Origin: Bacteroidia bacterium
GTDB lineage: Bacteria; Bacteroidota; Bacteroidia; Chitinophagales; JAUHXS01
Assembly: GCA_030426955.1 (NCBI GenBank)
Contig: JAUHXS010000002.1
Span: forward strand, 473,829-537,828
DNA length: 64,000 nucleotides
Direction: 5' to 3'
In this document: positions 63,794 to 64,000 of the stretch, piece after piece
How the letters are laid out: the number at the start of each line of letters is the position of its first letter
How positions within the stretch are numbered: position 1 is the stretch's first letter
Made by a program: the position numbers and the translations under genes
The notes under the pieces: model-generated
What the model was told of the DNA's origin: nothing
Database searches by the model: none
What the model saw: the letters and a program-made list of their open reading frames with translations, nothing else

Positions 63794-64000
63794 ATGCATT
63801 TAAAGATAGATTATGGATTTAGTGTTCGACAGGCATGCAAAGCAGTAAGGTTATCCAAATCCATGTATTACTATAAATATAAACAAAAGAATGATGAAGC
63901 AATCATTGCATCTTTAGAACTGCTAGCAGACCAACATCCTACCTACGGATTTTGGAAGATGTTTTACCTGTTGAGAGATCAAGGAAACAATTGGAACCAT
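63794..64000 (+). CDS. IS3-family OrfB transposase, N-terminal part
   Basis: The -1 frame continues KPVERKQLAMHLKIDYGFSV, RQACKAVRLSKSMYYYK and ADQHPTYGFWKMFYLLR, the helix-turn-helix and start of the DDE integrase-type domain of IS3-family transposases. It is cut at the window edge, so the catalytic residues are not visible. It starts at ATG 63794 or by frameshift from OrfA. Confidence 0.78.
   Translation, partial: MHLKIDYGFSVRQACKAVRLSKSMYYYKYKQKNDEAIIASLELLADQHPTYGFWKMFYLLRDQGNNWNH

Larger units (their letters stand above)
63606..64000 (+). mobile_element. Truncated IS3-family insertion sequence, running off the window
   Basis: Comprises the OrfA remnant (63606-63767) and the start of OrfB (63794-64000). 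The right end is outside the window and the left terminal inverted repeat is not recognisable. Confidence 0.65.

Noticed and set aside
1..64000. CRISPR array, rRNA operon, prophage or replication origin
   Set aside because: No regularly spaced direct repeats, rRNA-like segments, phage structural genes or DnaA-box clusters were seen.

Overview
This is an AT-rich chromosomal window from a member of the Bacteroidota, most likely a marine or freshwater Flavobacteriales-type organism. The evidence is the number of type IX secretion system (T9SS) cargo proteins with type A or type B sorting domains, the PorZ, PorP/SprF and PorE-like proteins, -7 promoter boxes of the Bacteroidota form TAnnTTTG, a one-cysteine TraR/DksA-like protein, and long eukaryote-like IleS and LeuS. 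I cannot name a genus.

Layout. 1-4510 holds three minus-strand secreted T9SS cargo genes, the first cut by the window edge. 4663-6186 is a helical protein of unknown function. 6232-6580 is a tRNA-Leu locus with one intact gene and broken, palindrome-filled copies on both sides. 6605-9953 is the tig-clpP-clpX proteostasis operon, followed by a DksA-like gene, trhO and a small RRM protein. 12054-17593 is a tight four-gene minus-strand operon: 7TM-HD phosphodiesterase, short 3-hydroxyacyl-CoA dehydrogenase-like protein, polysaccharide-deacetylase-like protein and GT39-like glycosyltransferase. A strongly folded intergenic element separates it from a thiolase gene. An exported protein, a peptide-type SBP lipoprotein and a small T9SS-like protein follow. 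23081-25781 is a five-gene accessory operon (two related lipoproteins, group III truncated haemoglobin, cupin, methyltransferase). It has a 10-bp-arm palindrome at its promoter end and a cassette-like recombination-site sequence just after its last stop codon.

26175-30906 has an unknown small gene, the tRNA CCA-adding enzyme, an LRR cargo protein and miaA. 30910-39276 is a surface module: a 1462-aa PKD-repeat type B cargo protein, transcribed divergently from a metalloprotease, a PorP/SprF protein and a PorE-like OmpA protein. 39441-44095 carries a CDF transporter, a prolyl oligopeptidase, a rhomboid protease and a ParE-type toxin-antitoxin pair. 44116-48113 is bracketed by two copies of a ~150-bp repeat that enclose a type A cargo gene and a tail-fibre-like gene. 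porZ, an MMPL/RND exporter, ileS, lspA and leuS come next, then a second FG-GAP/type B cargo gene, cinA and a truncated IS3-family element that runs off the window.

The housekeeping genes are ordinary. The interest lies in the truncated-haemoglobin operon with its operator and cassette-like boundary, the folded element at 17694-17804, the invaded tRNA-Leu locus, the nested mobile palindromes that recur at several sites, and the adhesin/PorP/PorE surface module. All product calls come from reading translated sequence and motifs; no database search was run.
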